This document shows positions 39,975 to 50,603 of a stretch of 64,000 nucleotides of DNA, in pieces. Positions within the stretch are counted from its first letter, which is position 1, and the number at the start of each line of letters is the position of its first letter. Both the position numbers and the translations under genes were made by a program. The stretch is from Burkholderiales bacterium (GTDB lineage Bacteria > Pseudomonadota > Gammaproteobacteria > Burkholderiales > SG8-39), in the NCBI GenBank assembly GCA_014860355.1, contig JACZJV010000067.1:1-64000 (forward strand), given 5' to 3'. Under the pieces are notes generated by a model. The model was not told where the DNA came from. It saw nothing but the letters and a program-made list of their open reading frames with translations, and ran no database searches.

Positions 39975-40300
39975 TCATGACGCAGATAACACCACAGTTG
40001 CTGCAACAATGGCTGGCTGATCGCGGGCGCAAACCGCCGGTACTGCTCGACGTGCGCGAACCCTGGGAATACCGTACCTGCCGCATCGAGGGGTCCATGC
40101 TCGCGCCGATGAACACCATCCCGGCGCGGGCGCAGGAACTCGACCCGGGCACCGATACCGTGGTGATCTGCCATCACGGCGCGCGCAGCTACCAGGTGGG
40201 TCTGTTTCTGGAGCGCAAGGGCTTTTCCAATCTGTACAACCTGCAGGGCGGGGTGAATGCCTGGGCCGATCAGGTCGAGCCCACCATGCCCCGATATTGA
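39971..40300 (+). CDS. Rhodanese-like domain protein
   Basis: PPVLLDVREPWEYRTCRIEGS..VVICHHGARSYQV; 4-bp overlap with pcm. Confidence 0.9.
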   Translation: MIMTQITPQLLQQWLADRGRKPPVLLDVREPWEYRTCRIEGSMLAPMNTIPARAQELDPGTDTVVICHHGARSYQVGLFLERKGFSNLYNLQGGVNAWADQVEPTMPRY

Positions 40301-40311
40301 TCGAGCCCACC

Positions 40312-41643
40312 ATGAAGCGATGCGCGATATTTTCCGTCCTACTTGCGTTCAGCCAGCCTCTCCTGGCCGCCGACCTGCTGCAGACCTATCGTGAAGCGCG
40401 CGCCAACGATCCGGTCTATGCCGCAGCGCAGGCCGCGCGCGACGCGGGACGCGAGAACCTGCCGCAGGGGCTGGCGGCCTTGCTGCCCGTAATAGGCGTC
40501 AGCGGTTACACCCAGATGAACAACCTCGACATCGATTACCGCGGCGTACTGCAGAGCTCGTATCGTTCGGGCAACACCAATGGATACAGCGTTTCGCTCA
40601 CGCAGCCCCTGTTCAACTGGCAGAGCATCATGCTCTACAAGGAGGCGGGCTTCAAGGTGGCGCAGTCCGAGGCCGCCTTCGGTCAAGTGGCGCAGGACCT
40701 GATCCTGCGCGTCGCCCAGGCCTATTTCGACGTGCTCGCATCCCAGGACACGCTGGCCTTCATCCAGGCGCAGAAAATCGCCATTTCCGAGCAGCTGGCG
40801 CAGGCCAAGCGCAACTTCGAGGTGGGCACCGCCACCATCACCGACACGCACGAAGCGCAGGCACGGTTCGACCTGTCCGTCAGCCAGGAAATCGCCGCGC
40901 AAAGCGACCTGGAGATCAAGAAAAGCGCGTTGCAGCAGATCATCGGCAAGTTTCCCGAACGTCTCGCCCCGCTCAAGCCGACGACCGAAATCGAAATGCC
41001 CAGTCCATCTGCGCTGGAGCCTTGGGTCGCCAGCGCCGAAGATCAGAATTTCGGCGTCAGGGTACAGCAGGCCGCGCTTGAAATTGCCACGCGCGAAATC
41101 GAGCGCAGCCGTTCCGGCCACTATCCGACGCTCAATCTGGTGGGCAGCTATGGCACTAGTTCGTCGAGCTTCAGCCCTGCCGGGGCTCTGGTCAACGCGC
41201 CCTCGGACAGCACCAGCAGCGTCGTCGGGCTGCAGTTCGCCATCCCGCTGTATTCCGGCGGCGGCGTCAGCTCGGTGGTGCGCCAGTCCATAGCGAACCA
41301 GGAGAGGTCGCGCCAGGACCTGGAGACCGCGCGCCGCGCCGCGGCGCAAGGCGTGCGCCAGGCCTACCTCGGCTTCCACAATGGCATCGCGCAGGTGCGC
41401 GCGCTGGAGCAGGCGCTGATTTCCAGCCAGAGCGCGCTCGACTCGAACAAGCTCGGCTACGAAGTGGGTGTGCGCATCAATATCGACGTGCTGAACGCGC
41501 AGCAGCAGCTGTATTCGACCAAGCGCGACCTGTCCAAGGCGCGCTACGATACGCTCCTGAGTGGGCTGAAACTCAAAGCCGCAGCGGGTTCGCTGACCGA
41601 GGAAGACGTGCAAACGGTCAATCGGCTGTTGGGCAGCAATTAG
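40312..41643 (+). CDS. TolC-family outer membrane efflux protein
   Basis: DLLQTYREARANDPVYAAAQAARDAGRENLPQGLAALLPVIG..GVRINIDVLNAQQQLYSTKRDLSKARYD. Confidence 0.93.
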   Translation: MKRCAIFSVLLAFSQPLLAADLLQTYREARANDPVYAAAQAARDAGRENLPQGLAALLPVIGVSGYTQMNNLDIDYRGVLQSSYRSGNTNGYSVSLTQPLFNWQSIMLYKEAGFKVAQSEAAFGQVAQDLILRVAQAYFDVLASQDTLAFIQAQKIAISEQLAQAKRNFEVGTATITDTHEAQARFDLSVSQEIAAQSDLEIKKSALQQIIGKFPERLAPLKPTTEIEMPSPSALEPWVASAEDQNFGVRVQQAALEIATREIERSRSGHYPTLNLVGSYGTSSSSFSPAGALVNAPSDSTSSVVGLQFAIPLYSGGGVSSVVRQSIANQERSRQDLETARRAAAQGVRQAYLGFHNGIAQVRALEQALISSQSALDSNKLGYEVGVRINIDVLNAQQQLYSTKRDLSKARYDTLLSGLKLKAAAGSLTEEDVQTVNRLLGSN

Positions 41644-41712
41644 GGCCATAGTTGCCCGGGACTGCGCGCACGGCGGCCCGTGCGCGCGCAGCACGCCACG
41701 ATGCCAGACCAG

Positions 41713-42972
41713 CTATGCCTGCTGCAGCAGTCTCTCGCAGATCGCCAGATTGCGCGCCGTCGCTCCCTGATGCGCGCGGCTGAAAGCGAGCGCCGCCTGC
41801 GACATGCGCTCCAGGGCGGCGTGGTCCGAAAGCAATTCGCCTGCGCGTTCCGCCAGCGCGACTGCGTCAGCCACCTCGAGTGCGGCACCCGCGGCCAGAG
41901 CCAGCCGCGACGCCTCGGCGAAATTGTACATATGCGGCCCGAATAATGGCGGCCGGCCCACGGCGCAGGCCTCGATCAGGTTCTGCCCGCCGTAGGGCAG
42001 CAGGCTGCCGCCGATAAAGGCGAGATCGCAGGCGGCGTAGTAGGCGGTCATTTCGCCCATGCTGTCGCCGAGCAGCACGCGGCAGTCGGGCCGCAGCACG
42101 CAGTTGTCGCTGCGGCGCGCGTATTCAAGCTCGCGCTTTTCGAGCAGAGCCGCAACTTCGTCGAAGCGCTGCGGATGGCGCGGCACCAGCAGCAGCAACA
42201 GGTTCGGTATTTTGATACGCGACAAGGCATCCAGGACCAACTCTTCCTCTCCCTCGCGGGTACTTGCCGCGAGCAGCACCGGGCGCCGGCCTATGCGCTG
42301 CTTCAGTTCTGCGCCCAGGTTCAGCAGGCGCGGCGCCACCGCAACGTCGAACTTGAGGTTGCCGGTAACCTCTACGCCTCGCGCGCCCAGCTGTTCGAGA
42401 CGCGCGGCGTCCTCGCGCGTCTGGGCGCTCACCCCGGCCAGGCGGGCGAGCGCAGCGCGGGTCAGCGGCCCCGCCAGCTCGTAACCCCGCGCTGATTTTT
42501 CCGACATGCGCGCGTTGGCGAGCAGCAGCGGCACGCCCGCCCGCGCGCAGCCCTCGACCAGATTGAACCAGATTTCGGTTTCCATCAGGATGCCCAGGCT
42601 CGGCCTGAACCGCGCCAGAAAACGCGCCACGGCTCCGGGATAGTCGTAAGGCAGGTAGGCGATGGTCGCCGCGCCGCCAAAAAGTTCCTGCGCCGTCTCC
42701 CGGCCGGTCGGCGTCATTTGCGTGAGCAACAACTCATGCCCGGGAAAACGCGCGGCGAGCGCCCGCACCAGCGGTTCAGCAGCGCGCGTTTCGCCGACCG
42801 AAACGGCGTGCAGCCAGATCACCGGCCGCGCGCGCGCGCCGGGATACCAGCCGAAGCGTTCGGCTATGTGCTCGCGGTAGCCCGGCTGGCGCCGAGAGCG
42901 CCACCACAGGTGCGCGAGTGCCCAGGGAAGCAGCAGCCACAACAACAGTCGGTAACCCAGGCGCCAGGTCAT
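41713..42972 (-). CDS. waaA: 3-deoxy-D-manno-octulosonic acid transferase
   Basis: 419 aa; WLHAVSVGETRAAEPLVRAL, FIGGSLLPYGGQNLIEACAVGRPPLFGPHMYNF. Confidence 0.94.
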   Translation of the reverse strand: MTWRLGYRLLLWLLLPWALAHLWWRSRRQPGYREHIAERFGWYPGARARPVIWLHAVSVGETRAAEPLVRALAARFPGHELLLTQMTPTGRETAQELFGGAATIAYLPYDYPGAVARFLARFRPSLGILMETEIWFNLVEGCARAGVPLLLANARMSEKSARGYELAGPLTRAALARLAGVSAQTREDAARLEQLGARGVEVTGNLKFDVAVAPRLLNLGAELKQRIGRRPVLLAASTREGEEELVLDALSRIKIPNLLLLLVPRHPQRFDEVAALLEKRELEYARRSDNCVLRPDCRVLLGDSMGEMTAYYAACDLAFIGGSLLPYGGQNLIEACAVGRPPLFGPHMYNFAEASRLALAAGAALEVADAVALAERAGELLSDHAALERMSQAALAFSRAHQGATARNLAICERLLQQA

Positions 42973-43931
42973 GCCGCGCCGCCTGCGACCTGATCCAGCC
43001 CAGTCAGCACCTCGGCCACCTCGGGCACCAAGTCCATGTCGCCCAGGTTACGCACCCGCGCGCCCTGGCTCGCATACACGCCGGTGAGTCCCGGACGCGT
43101 GTCGCAGTAGAGCGCAACTACCGGCCGGCCCAGGGCTGCCGCCAGATGGGTCAGACCGGTATCCACGCCGACCACCGCGTGCGCCCCGGCGAGCAGGCCA
43201 GCCATGCCGGGAATGTCCAGCGCCGGCGGCACCACGGCGGCAGGCACAGCGCGCGCGATGCGCTCGCTGCGCGCGCGCTCTGCGGCATTGCCCCAAGGGA
43301 GCATCAGGGCATAGCCCCGGCGTGCGAGTTCAGTGCCGAGCCGCTCCCAGGACGGTTCGGGCCACAGCTTGCCGGCGCGGCTGGTCGCATGCAGCAGCAC
43401 GCAGTAAGGACCGGGAGCGACCGGCCCTGCGGGCGCGGCGATCCCGTAGTCGAGCGCGGCGCGCAATTCGTATCCCAGCGCCAGCGCGGCGAGCCGGCGG
43501 TTACGCATCACCGCGTGCAAATCACGCGCTACCACGTGCACGACGTCGTAGAATTTCGCGGCCAGCGGTTCGCGTGCGCTGGCGCCGGCATAGCCGTGGC
43601 GCGTGCCTGAGGCGGCCTGCGCCAGGAGCGCGCTCTTGATCAGCCCTTGGGTGTCGATGACGCAGTCGTAGCGCATTCCCGACAGTGCCTGGCGGAAGCG
43701 GGCGAACTCGCGCCAGTGCGCAGGCTTGAGCACATTCCCGCGCCAGCGCCGCAATGCCACCGGGATCGCCCGGTGCACGCCCGGATGCATGCCGACGATG
43801 CCGCAGTAGGCCTCCTCCACCACCCAATCGATGCGCGCATCGGGAAAGCGCGCGCGGATGTCGCCCACCACCGGCAGGTTGTGCACCACGTCGCCGAGCG
43901 AGGAAGTCTTGATGAGCAGGATATTGCGCAT
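42969..43931 (-). CDS. waaC: Lipopolysaccharide heptosyltransferase I
   Basis: 320 aa; MRNILLIKTSSLGDVVHNLPVVGDI, VGVDTGLTHLAAALGRPVVALY. Confidence 0.92.
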   Translation of the reverse strand: MRNILLIKTSSLGDVVHNLPVVGDIRARFPDARIDWVVEEAYCGIVGMHPGVHRAIPVALRRWRGNVLKPAHWREFARFRQALSGMRYDCVIDTQGLIKSALLAQAASGTRHGYAGASAREPLAAKFYDVVHVVARDLHAVMRNRRLAALALGYELRAALDYGIAAPAGPVAPGPYCVLLHATSRAGKLWPEPSWERLGTELARRGYALMLPWGNAAERARSERIARAVPAAVVPPALDIPGMAGLLAGAHAVVGVDTGLTHLAAALGRPVVALYCDTRPGLTGVYASQGARVRNLGDMDLVPEVAEVLTGLDQVAGGAA

Positions 43932-44067
43932 GCAGGGGGGTGAGCAACCGGCCTTGTTAGAATAGGCGCGAGGAATTATATGCTGAGTTCCGCGGCGGCA
44001 GACTGGCGCCGGCGATGCGGTTCGACTCTTGCGTGTTCTGAATTATTGGATGGGCTGGACACATTAT

Positions 44068-45939
44068 ATGTGCGGCATCGTAGGCATCGCTACGCAATCT
44101 CCGGTTTCCGACCGCGGCTGGCTGGCCCTGGGGCGGGACGCCCTGCGCCACCGTGGTCCGGACGACGCCGGGCTATGGTGGTCGGCGGACGGTCGCGTCG
44201 GCCTAGCTCATCGGCGGCTGGCCGTCATCGATCTCTCCCCGGGCGGGCACCAGCCGATGCAGGACGCACGCGGCGAGCTGTGCATCGTGTTCAACGGCGA
44301 AATCTACAATTTCGCCGATCTGCGCAAGTACCTGGCGGCGAAAGGGCACGATTTCCGGAGCAAGAGCGACACCGAAGTCATACTCGCGGCCTACCGCGAA
44401 TGGGGCACCGACTGCCTCGCGCGCCTGAGCGGCACGTTTGCCTTTGCACTGTATGACGGCCGGCGAAGGCAATTGTTCATGGCACGCGACCGGGCGGGGG
44501 AAAAACCTCTGTTTTATGCGCCGGCCCAGGGCGCGCTGCGCTTCGCTTCCGAACTCAAGGGCCTGATGGCCGACCCTGCGTTCGCGCGCCGCCTCGACCC
44601 GCAAGCGCTGGACTGCTACCTGGCGATGGGCTATGTCCCGGGAGAACGCTGCATGCTGCAGGGGGTGAAAAAGCTGCCGCCTGCGCATGCGCTCGTATTC
44701 GATCTCTCCAGCGGGGAGTCGCGGCTCTGGCGCTACTGGCAGTTGCCCGAATACGGCGGCTTCGCCGCTTCCGCCCCGGCAGACGAAGCCGGGCTGCTGC
44801 AGGAACTCGAAGTCCTGCTCGAAGCTGCCGTAGCCCGGCAGCTGGTCGCCGACGTGCCGGTCGGGGTCTTGCTTAGCGGCGGGGTGGACTCCAGTCTGAT
44901 TACGGCCATGGCCGTGCGTTCGGCGCCCAGGGTCAAGACCTTCACCATCCGCTTTCCCGGTTACGGCCCCTACGACGAAACCGAACATGCGCGGCTGATA
45001 GCGCGGCATTTCGCCACCGAGCACCTGGAGCTGGTCGCCGCGGAATCGAGCGTGGATCTGCTGCAGCTGCTGGCCCGGGGCTACGACGAGCCCATGGTGG
45101 ATTCATCCATGATCCCCACCTATCTGCTCAGCCGGCTGGTGCGCGAGCATTGCACCGTGGCGCTGGGGGGCGACGGCGGGGACGAATTGTTTGGCGGTTA
45201 TGCGCATTACAACCGCCTGCTATGGCTGCAGCAAAATCTGGGCGCCATTCCGCGAGGCCTGCGGCAGGCCGCCGCCCGCGCCGCCGCGGCGCTGCTGCCC
45301 GTAGGCTTCAAGGGCGGGAACTGGCTGCAGGCGCTGGGTACCGATCTGCGCACCAGTGTGCCGTTGATTTTCTCCGTGTTCGACCGGAACGCGAGACGGC
45401 GTCTGATGGCAGGATGCGGCAGCTGGAATCTGGCCGCTGAGCGCATACGCGAGGCGCGCCTCCCGCATTCGGCAGATCTGCTGCAGCGGGCCACGCGCAT
45501 GGATTTCGGCAACTACCTCGCCGAGGACATCCTGGTAAAGGTGGACCGCGCCAGCATGCTCAATTCCCTGGAGCTGCGCGCGCCCCTGCTCGACCATCGC
45601 CTGATCGAGTTCGCCTACGGCAAAGTTCCGTCGCGTCTCAAGACGACGGCGCATTCCCGCAAGATATTGCTCAAGACACTTGCCAAACGCATCCTGCCGC
45701 CGCAATTCGATCACCGGCGCAAGCAGGGTTTCTCGATTCCGCTTGCATCGTGGCTGCGGTCCGGACCATGGAAGGCCTTTTTTCGCGATACGCTGCTGGG
45801 TTCGGACGACAGTCTGTTCGACCAAAAGACGGTAAGCGAACTGCTGGCCGGGCAGGAAAAAGGCCGGGCCAACAGCGAACGCCTGTTCGCCCTGGTGCTG
45901 TTTGAATTGTGGCGGCGGGAATATCAGATCTCAATGTAA
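44068..45939 (+). CDS. asnB: Asparagine synthase (glutamine-hydrolysing)
   Basis: MCGIVGIATQS, LLSGGVDSSLITAMA; in glycan cluster. Confidence 0.93.
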   Translation: MCGIVGIATQSPVSDRGWLALGRDALRHRGPDDAGLWWSADGRVGLAHRRLAVIDLSPGGHQPMQDARGELCIVFNGEIYNFADLRKYLAAKGHDFRSKSDTEVILAAYREWGTDCLARLSGTFAFALYDGRRRQLFMARDRAGEKPLFYAPAQGALRFASELKGLMADPAFARRLDPQALDCYLAMGYVPGERCMLQGVKKLPPAHALVFDLSSGESRLWRYWQLPEYGGFAASAPADEAGLLQELEVLLEAAVARQLVADVPVGVLLSGGVDSSLITAMAVRSAPRVKTFTIRFPGYGPYDETEHARLIARHFATEHLELVAAESSVDLLQLLARGYDEPMVDSSMIPTYLLSRLVREHCTVALGGDGGDELFGGYAHYNRLLWLQQNLGAIPRGLRQAAARAAAALLPVGFKGGNWLQALGTDLRTSVPLIFSVFDRNARRRLMAGCGSWNLAAERIREARLPHSADLLQRATRMDFGNYLAEDILVKVDRASMLNSLELRAPLLDHRLIEFAYGKVPSRLKTTAHSRKILLKTLAKRILPPQFDHRRKQGFSIPLASWLRSGPWKAFFRDTLLGSDDSLFDQKTVSELLAGQEKGRANSERLFALVLFELWRREYQISM

Positions 45940-45949
45940 CATTGACGGC

Positions 45950-46750
45950 ATGCAAACCGACTCGCCTGCATTGCCGCGTAAGCTTGTATCCGGCCCGCCC
46001 TCGCGCGCGCCGCTCTCAGTCGTCGTCATCACCAAGAACGCCGCAACGCAGCTCGGCGCCTGCCTGGAGAGCGCCGCGTTCGCCGACGAGGTCCTGGTAG
46101 TCGACTCGGCCTCGAACGACGGTACGCCGGAACTCGCCGCGCGGCGCGGTGCCCGTGTGCTGCAGAAAGAGTGGCTGGGTTTCGGGCCGCAGAAGCAGTT
46201 CGCGGTCGAGGCCGCGAGCCACGACTGGGTGCTGTGCCTGGACGCCGACGAGCGCGTAAGCGAGCCTTTGCGCGCAAGCATCCTGGCGGCGCTGGCCGCG
46301 CCCTCGGCCGGGGCCTACGCCATGGCGCGCTGCAACCGCTTCATGGGGCGCTGGCTCCGCCATGGCGAGGGTTATCCGGACTGGAGCCTGCGCCTGTTCG
46401 ACCGGCGGCATTCGCGCTGGAGCAACGATCCGGTGCACGAGAAGGTACTCAGCAATGCGCCGCCCGCGCGCATCGCCGGCGATCTGTTGCACGACTCGGC
46501 CGAAACACTAGCTGGCTATCTGGACAAGCAGAATCGCTATACCAGCGTGCAGGCCGAAGCCCTGTTCAAAGCGGGAAAGGCGGCAGGCGCGGCGCAGCTG
46601 CTGCTGTCACCGCTGCTGCGCTTCTTCAAATTCTATGTTCTGCGCCTGGGATTCCTCGACGGAACGCCCGGGCTGGTGCATATCCTGATCGGCTGCTGTA
46701 ACAGCTTTCACAAATACGCCAAGCTGATGGCCTTGCAGCGCGGCAGCTGA
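45950..46750 (+). CDS. Family 2 glycosyltransferase (WaaE/LgtF-like)
   Basis: LSVVVITKNAATQLGACLESAAFADEVLVVDSASNDGT. Confidence 0.9.
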   Translation: MQTDSPALPRKLVSGPPSRAPLSVVVITKNAATQLGACLESAAFADEVLVVDSASNDGTPELAARRGARVLQKEWLGFGPQKQFAVEAASHDWVLCLDADERVSEPLRASILAALAAPSAGAYAMARCNRFMGRWLRHGEGYPDWSLRLFDRRHSRWSNDPVHEKVLSNAPPARIAGDLLHDSAETLAGYLDKQNRYTSVQAEALFKAGKAAGAAQLLLSPLLRFFKFYVLRLGFLDGTPGLVHILIGCCNSFHKYAKLMALQRGS

Positions 46751-46753
46751 GGC

Positions 46754-48055
46754 ATGGCGCTACTTCGCGCTCCGGACCGGGAACGTCTGCGCCGCCTTTC
46801 CAGGGAAGGCTCGTGGATAGTCCTGGGCCAGGCGGCGGCGGTGCTGGGCTCGCTGGCAGGCGTCAGGTTGATTACGGAATTGCTGGCTCCAGCGGTCTAT
46901 GGCGAACTGGCGCTGGGTCTGACCGTGGCGGCCTTGGTCAACCAGACGCTGCTGGGACCGCTGGCCAACGGGGTGACCCGTTTCTATGCGCCTGCGCTGG
47001 AGCGAGATGATCTCGGAGGCTATTTGCGCGCGGTGCGCCGCCTGGTGCTGGCGGCGACCGGGCTCATCCTGCTCATGGTCCTGATTGCCGTCGCCGGGCT
47101 GCTGAGCGCCGGGCGCACGCAGTGGATCGGCATCGCGACCGCAGCCCTCGCCTTTGCCACGCTCAGTGGCTACAACGCGATCCTTAACGGCATCCAGAAT
47201 GCCGCCCGCCAGCGCGCCATCGTGGCCCTGCACCAGGGATTGGAATCCTGGCTGCGGTTTCTGGTCGCCGCCGGCCTGCTGCTATGGCTGGGCGCAAGCA
47301 GTGCGGCAGCCATGGCCGGCTACGCTATCGCGGTCGTATTGATCCTCGGATCCCAATATGTGTTCTTTCGCAAGACGGCGCATGGGCACGGCACCGCCGC
47401 GAAACCAGGACACTGGCAGAGGCAGGTCTGGAACTATTCCTGGCCGATCTCGGCCTTTGGCGCGTTTACCTGGGTGCAGCTTGCCTCCGATCGCTGGGCG
47501 CTGGAACTGTTCACGACAACCGCAGAGGTGGGCACTTATGCAGCCCTGTTCCAGCTGGGTTACTACCCGATGTCCATGGCCTCGACCATGGCGATGCAGT
47601 TCCTGGCGCCCATTTTGTATCAACGGGCCGGCGATGCGAGCGACAGCCGGCGCAACGCCGACGTGAATAAACTGAGTTGGAACCTGACCGGCATTTCACT
47701 GGGCGCGACGGCCGCCGCATTTCTGCTGGCCCTGCTGTTTCACCGGCAGATATTTCGGGTTCTGGTCGCCAGCGAATACGCGAGCGTGTCCCATTTGCTG
47801 CCCTGGATGCTGCTTGCCGGCGGGATATTCGCGGCCGGCCAGGCCATCGCGCTCAACCTGATGAGCCAATTGAGGACGCAGGCCATGATGGCCGCCAAGA
47901 TCGCCACGGCGCTGGCCGGAGTGGCGCTCAACTTCGCCGGTGCGTACTGGCTGGGCACTAGCGGCATCGTGTTTGCTGGTGTGCTGTTTTCCGTACTGTA
48001 TTTCTCCTGGATGGCTGCGCTCTCGCTGCAGCGTGCGCAGCGCTCGCCAGGCTGA
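46754..48055 (+). CDS. Polysaccharide flippase (Wzx/MATE-like)
   Basis: 433 aa; multiple TM helices, N-terminal LGQAAAVLGSLAGVRLITELLAPAVYGELALGLTV. Confidence 0.85.
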   Translation: MALLRAPDRERLRRLSREGSWIVLGQAAAVLGSLAGVRLITELLAPAVYGELALGLTVAALVNQTLLGPLANGVTRFYAPALERDDLGGYLRAVRRLVLAATGLILLMVLIAVAGLLSAGRTQWIGIATAALAFATLSGYNAILNGIQNAARQRAIVALHQGLESWLRFLVAAGLLLWLGASSAAAMAGYAIAVVLILGSQYVFFRKTAHGHGTAAKPGHWQRQVWNYSWPISAFGAFTWVQLASDRWALELFTTTAEVGTYAALFQLGYYPMSMASTMAMQFLAPILYQRAGDASDSRRNADVNKLSWNLTGISLGATAAAFLLALLFHRQIFRVLVASEYASVSHLLPWMLLAGGIFAAGQAIALNLMSQLRTQAMMAAKIATALAGVALNFAGAYWLGTSGIVFAGVLFSVLYFSWMAALSLQRAQRSPG

Positions 48056-48133
48056 CGCGGGACCCGCTGGGATTTCGGACAACGAGGCTAATTGCAAGGG
48101 GATGCAGATGGACCATAAGCATCGCACGGCGTC

Positions 48134-48919
48134 ATGAATCTTCGGGCGATGATTTCGCGGGCCTATTGGCTGCTGAGCGAACAATTCGGAGTGGACCCGC
48201 GAAAAATGCTGCGCTCGCTGGCTGGCCTGCCGCGCTATCTACGCGATTATTCGCGCTTCCGTTCGGGCTACAGCGGGCGCCTCGAATTCCTGCCCTGCCT
48301 GCAGGACTGGCACGAAGAAGGCGGTGCTACCAAGCTCGAGTACTTCTGGCAGGATCTGCTGGTGGCGAGGAAGATATTCGAAGCCCGGCCGCAGCGGCAT
48401 GTGGACATCGGCTCCCGCGTGGACGGGTTTGTCGCCCACGTGGCCAGCTTTCGCGAGATCGAGGTGTTCGACGTGCGCCCGATAAGCGCGCAAATCCCGG
48501 GCGTCAAATTCAGGCAGGCCGATTTCATGCAGCCCGCGACGGGAATGAGCGACTACTGCGATTCTCTGTCCTGCCTGCACGCTCTGGAACACTTCGGCCT
48601 GGGACGCTATGGCGACCCGGTCGACCCCCAGGGGTTCGAGCGCGGACTGGCCAACATGGCGGCGCTGCTGAAGCCGGGCGGCGTGTTTTACCTGTCCGTG
48701 CCAATCGGAGCCGGTCGCGTCGAATTCAATGGCCAGCGTGTGCTGGAACCTCAGGCTATCATTCGGCTGGCCCGGGAAAACGCGCTGCTAGCGCGCGAAC
48801 TCACGGTAATCCGGCACGGCGGCCGCATCGAGACCATGGGGCTAGACGAAGCGCGGCTTTGCGATCTGGCGCGCAAGCGCTATGCGCTGGGCCTGTTTGA
48901 TTTCGTAAGGCACGCCTGA
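48134..48919 (+). CDS. DUF268-like SAM methyltransferase-fold protein
   Basis: DIGSRVDGFVAHVASFREIEVFDVRP..CLHALEHFGLGRYGDPVDPQG. Confidence 0.78.
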   Translation: MNLRAMISRAYWLLSEQFGVDPRKMLRSLAGLPRYLRDYSRFRSGYSGRLEFLPCLQDWHEEGGATKLEYFWQDLLVARKIFEARPQRHVDIGSRVDGFVAHVASFREIEVFDVRPISAQIPGVKFRQADFMQPATGMSDYCDSLSCLHALEHFGLGRYGDPVDPQGFERGLANMAALLKPGGVFYLSVPIGAGRVEFNGQRVLEPQAIIRLARENALLARELTVIRHGGRIETMGLDEARLCDLARKRYALGLFDFVRHA

Positions 48920-48936
48920 GATCGGGGTCGGGTTCA

Positions 48937-49719
48937 TTGAGGTCTAAAGGCGGAGTTCAGGTGGGGAATCTCAAGAAGCTGAAGCAGGCGCTGACGGACC
49001 GTGAGTCCGGCTGGCCCAGAATCGCGGACTATTTGCGGCGGCGCGGGGGCATCTATTACCGCAAGTCCTGGTCCCAATGCGGTGAGGATCTGATACTGCG
49101 TTACCTGTTCGACCTGTTGCAGATCGCACGCCCCGGTTATATCGACATCGGCGCGCATCATCCGTGGCACTACAATAACACCTATCTTTTCTATCGCCAG
49201 GGCGCCCGCGGCGTCAACATCGAACCCGACCCCTTGTTGCATGCCGGCCTGCGCCGCGGCCGGCGGCGCGATGTCAATCTCAATATGGGCATCGGGCCGC
49301 ACGAGGCGGAGTTGGACTTCTATGTCATGTCGGCACGTACCCTCAACACATTTTCCGCGGGCGAAGCGCGCAAATGCGTTGAAGAACACGGCCTGAGCAT
49401 CGTCGAAACCCGGCGCATCAAGGTGCAGACATTCGCGCACACAGTGGACACTCACATGGGGCGTACGCCGGATCTGGTCTCGCTCGACGTCGAGGGCATG
49501 GATCTGGACGTCCTGCGCTCCATCGATTTTTCCCGCTATCGACCGCATGTCTTTTGCGTCGAAACCATCAGCTACGCGCAAGGCGACGGCAGCGGGATCA
49601 AGAGCACGGATATACATGCCCTGATGCTCGAGAACGGATACAGGTTGTACGCCGACACTTATATCAATTCCATTTACGTGGCGGAAAGCAGTTGGCGCAC
49701 GCTTCTGGCCAAGCGATGA
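48937..49719 (+). CDS. FkbM-family methyltransferase
   Basis: QCGEDLILRYLFD..YIDIGAHHPWHYNNTYLFYRQGARGVNIEPDP. Confidence 0.88.
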   Translation: MRSKGGVQVGNLKKLKQALTDRESGWPRIADYLRRRGGIYYRKSWSQCGEDLILRYLFDLLQIARPGYIDIGAHHPWHYNNTYLFYRQGARGVNIEPDPLLHAGLRRGRRRDVNLNMGIGPHEAELDFYVMSARTLNTFSAGEARKCVEEHGLSIVETRRIKVQTFAHTVDTHMGRTPDLVSLDVEGMDLDVLRSIDFSRYRPHVFCVETISYAQGDGSGIKSTDIHALMLENGYRLYADTYINSIYVAESSWRTLLAKR

Positions 49720-49822
49720 GCGTTTCGCCTACTCCGCCGGACACCTATGCCTCGATGCGCCGCCGCCCGAACGGTTTGCGCTGCCTGCCGGATCGCGGCG
49801 GCGATTCGTCACGGGGAGCGCC

Positions 49823-50560
49823 TTGACGGTGCTGAAATCGTTAATCAAGAGCAGCCCGCTCTATGCCTTCAACCTGGTGAACCGCGACCGGTGGGTCGCG
49901 AAGCAGGCGGCCACGCTGCCGCCAGGCGCGCGCGTGCTGGACATGGGCGCGGGCTCCTGCCCCTACCGTTCGCTGTTTGCGCACTGCCGCTACCAGACCC
50001 AGGACTTTGCCGGTCTGGACGGTGAGCAACTGCGCCACGGCGCTTACGGCCAGATCGATTACCGCTGCGATATTGCCAGCGTGCCGGTGGCGGACGATGA
50101 GTTCGACGCCATCCTGTGCACCGAAGCGCTGGAGCATGTGCAGGAACCGATCAAGGTAGTGCGGGAAATGGCGCGCATCCTCAGGCCCGGCGGTCGCCTG
50201 ATACTCACCGCCCCGCTGGGTTCCGGCATACACCAGGAACCCTATCACTACTACGGCGGGTACACGCCCTATTGGTACCGCGACTTCCTCGGCGCAGCCG
50301 GATTCGCGCAGATAAAAGTGGAGGCCAATGCGGGATCGTTCAAGTTTTTCTCCCAGGAAGCGATCCGCTTTGTCCAGACCAGCCGCCCGTTCAAACTGGG
50401 CATGCCCTGGCCGATGGAACTGCTGTGGCTCCCGCTGTGGGTATTGCTCGCGCCCGTGCTCGCGCTCGCCATTCCGCTGGTCTGCAGCTATCTGGACCGA
50501 TATGACCGGGAGCAGCGATTCACCGTCGGCTACCATGTAACCGCCATCAAGAGCGGCTAG
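49823..50560 (+). CDS. Class I SAM-dependent methyltransferase
   Basis: VLDMGAGSCPYRSLFAH..DAILCTEALEHVQEPIKVVREMARILRPGGRLILT. Confidence 0.9.
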   Translation: MTVLKSLIKSSPLYAFNLVNRDRWVAKQAATLPPGARVLDMGAGSCPYRSLFAHCRYQTQDFAGLDGEQLRHGAYGQIDYRCDIASVPVADDEFDAILCTEALEHVQEPIKVVREMARILRPGGRLILTAPLGSGIHQEPYHYYGGYTPYWYRDFLGAAGFAQIKVEANAGSFKFFSQEAIRFVQTSRPFKLGMPWPMELLWLPLWVLLAPVLALAIPLVCSYLDRYDREQRFTVGYHVTAIKSG

Positions 50561-50603
50561 CGTTGGCGATGACCGACTTGCGTACTTCGGGCGAGCACGA
50601 CTG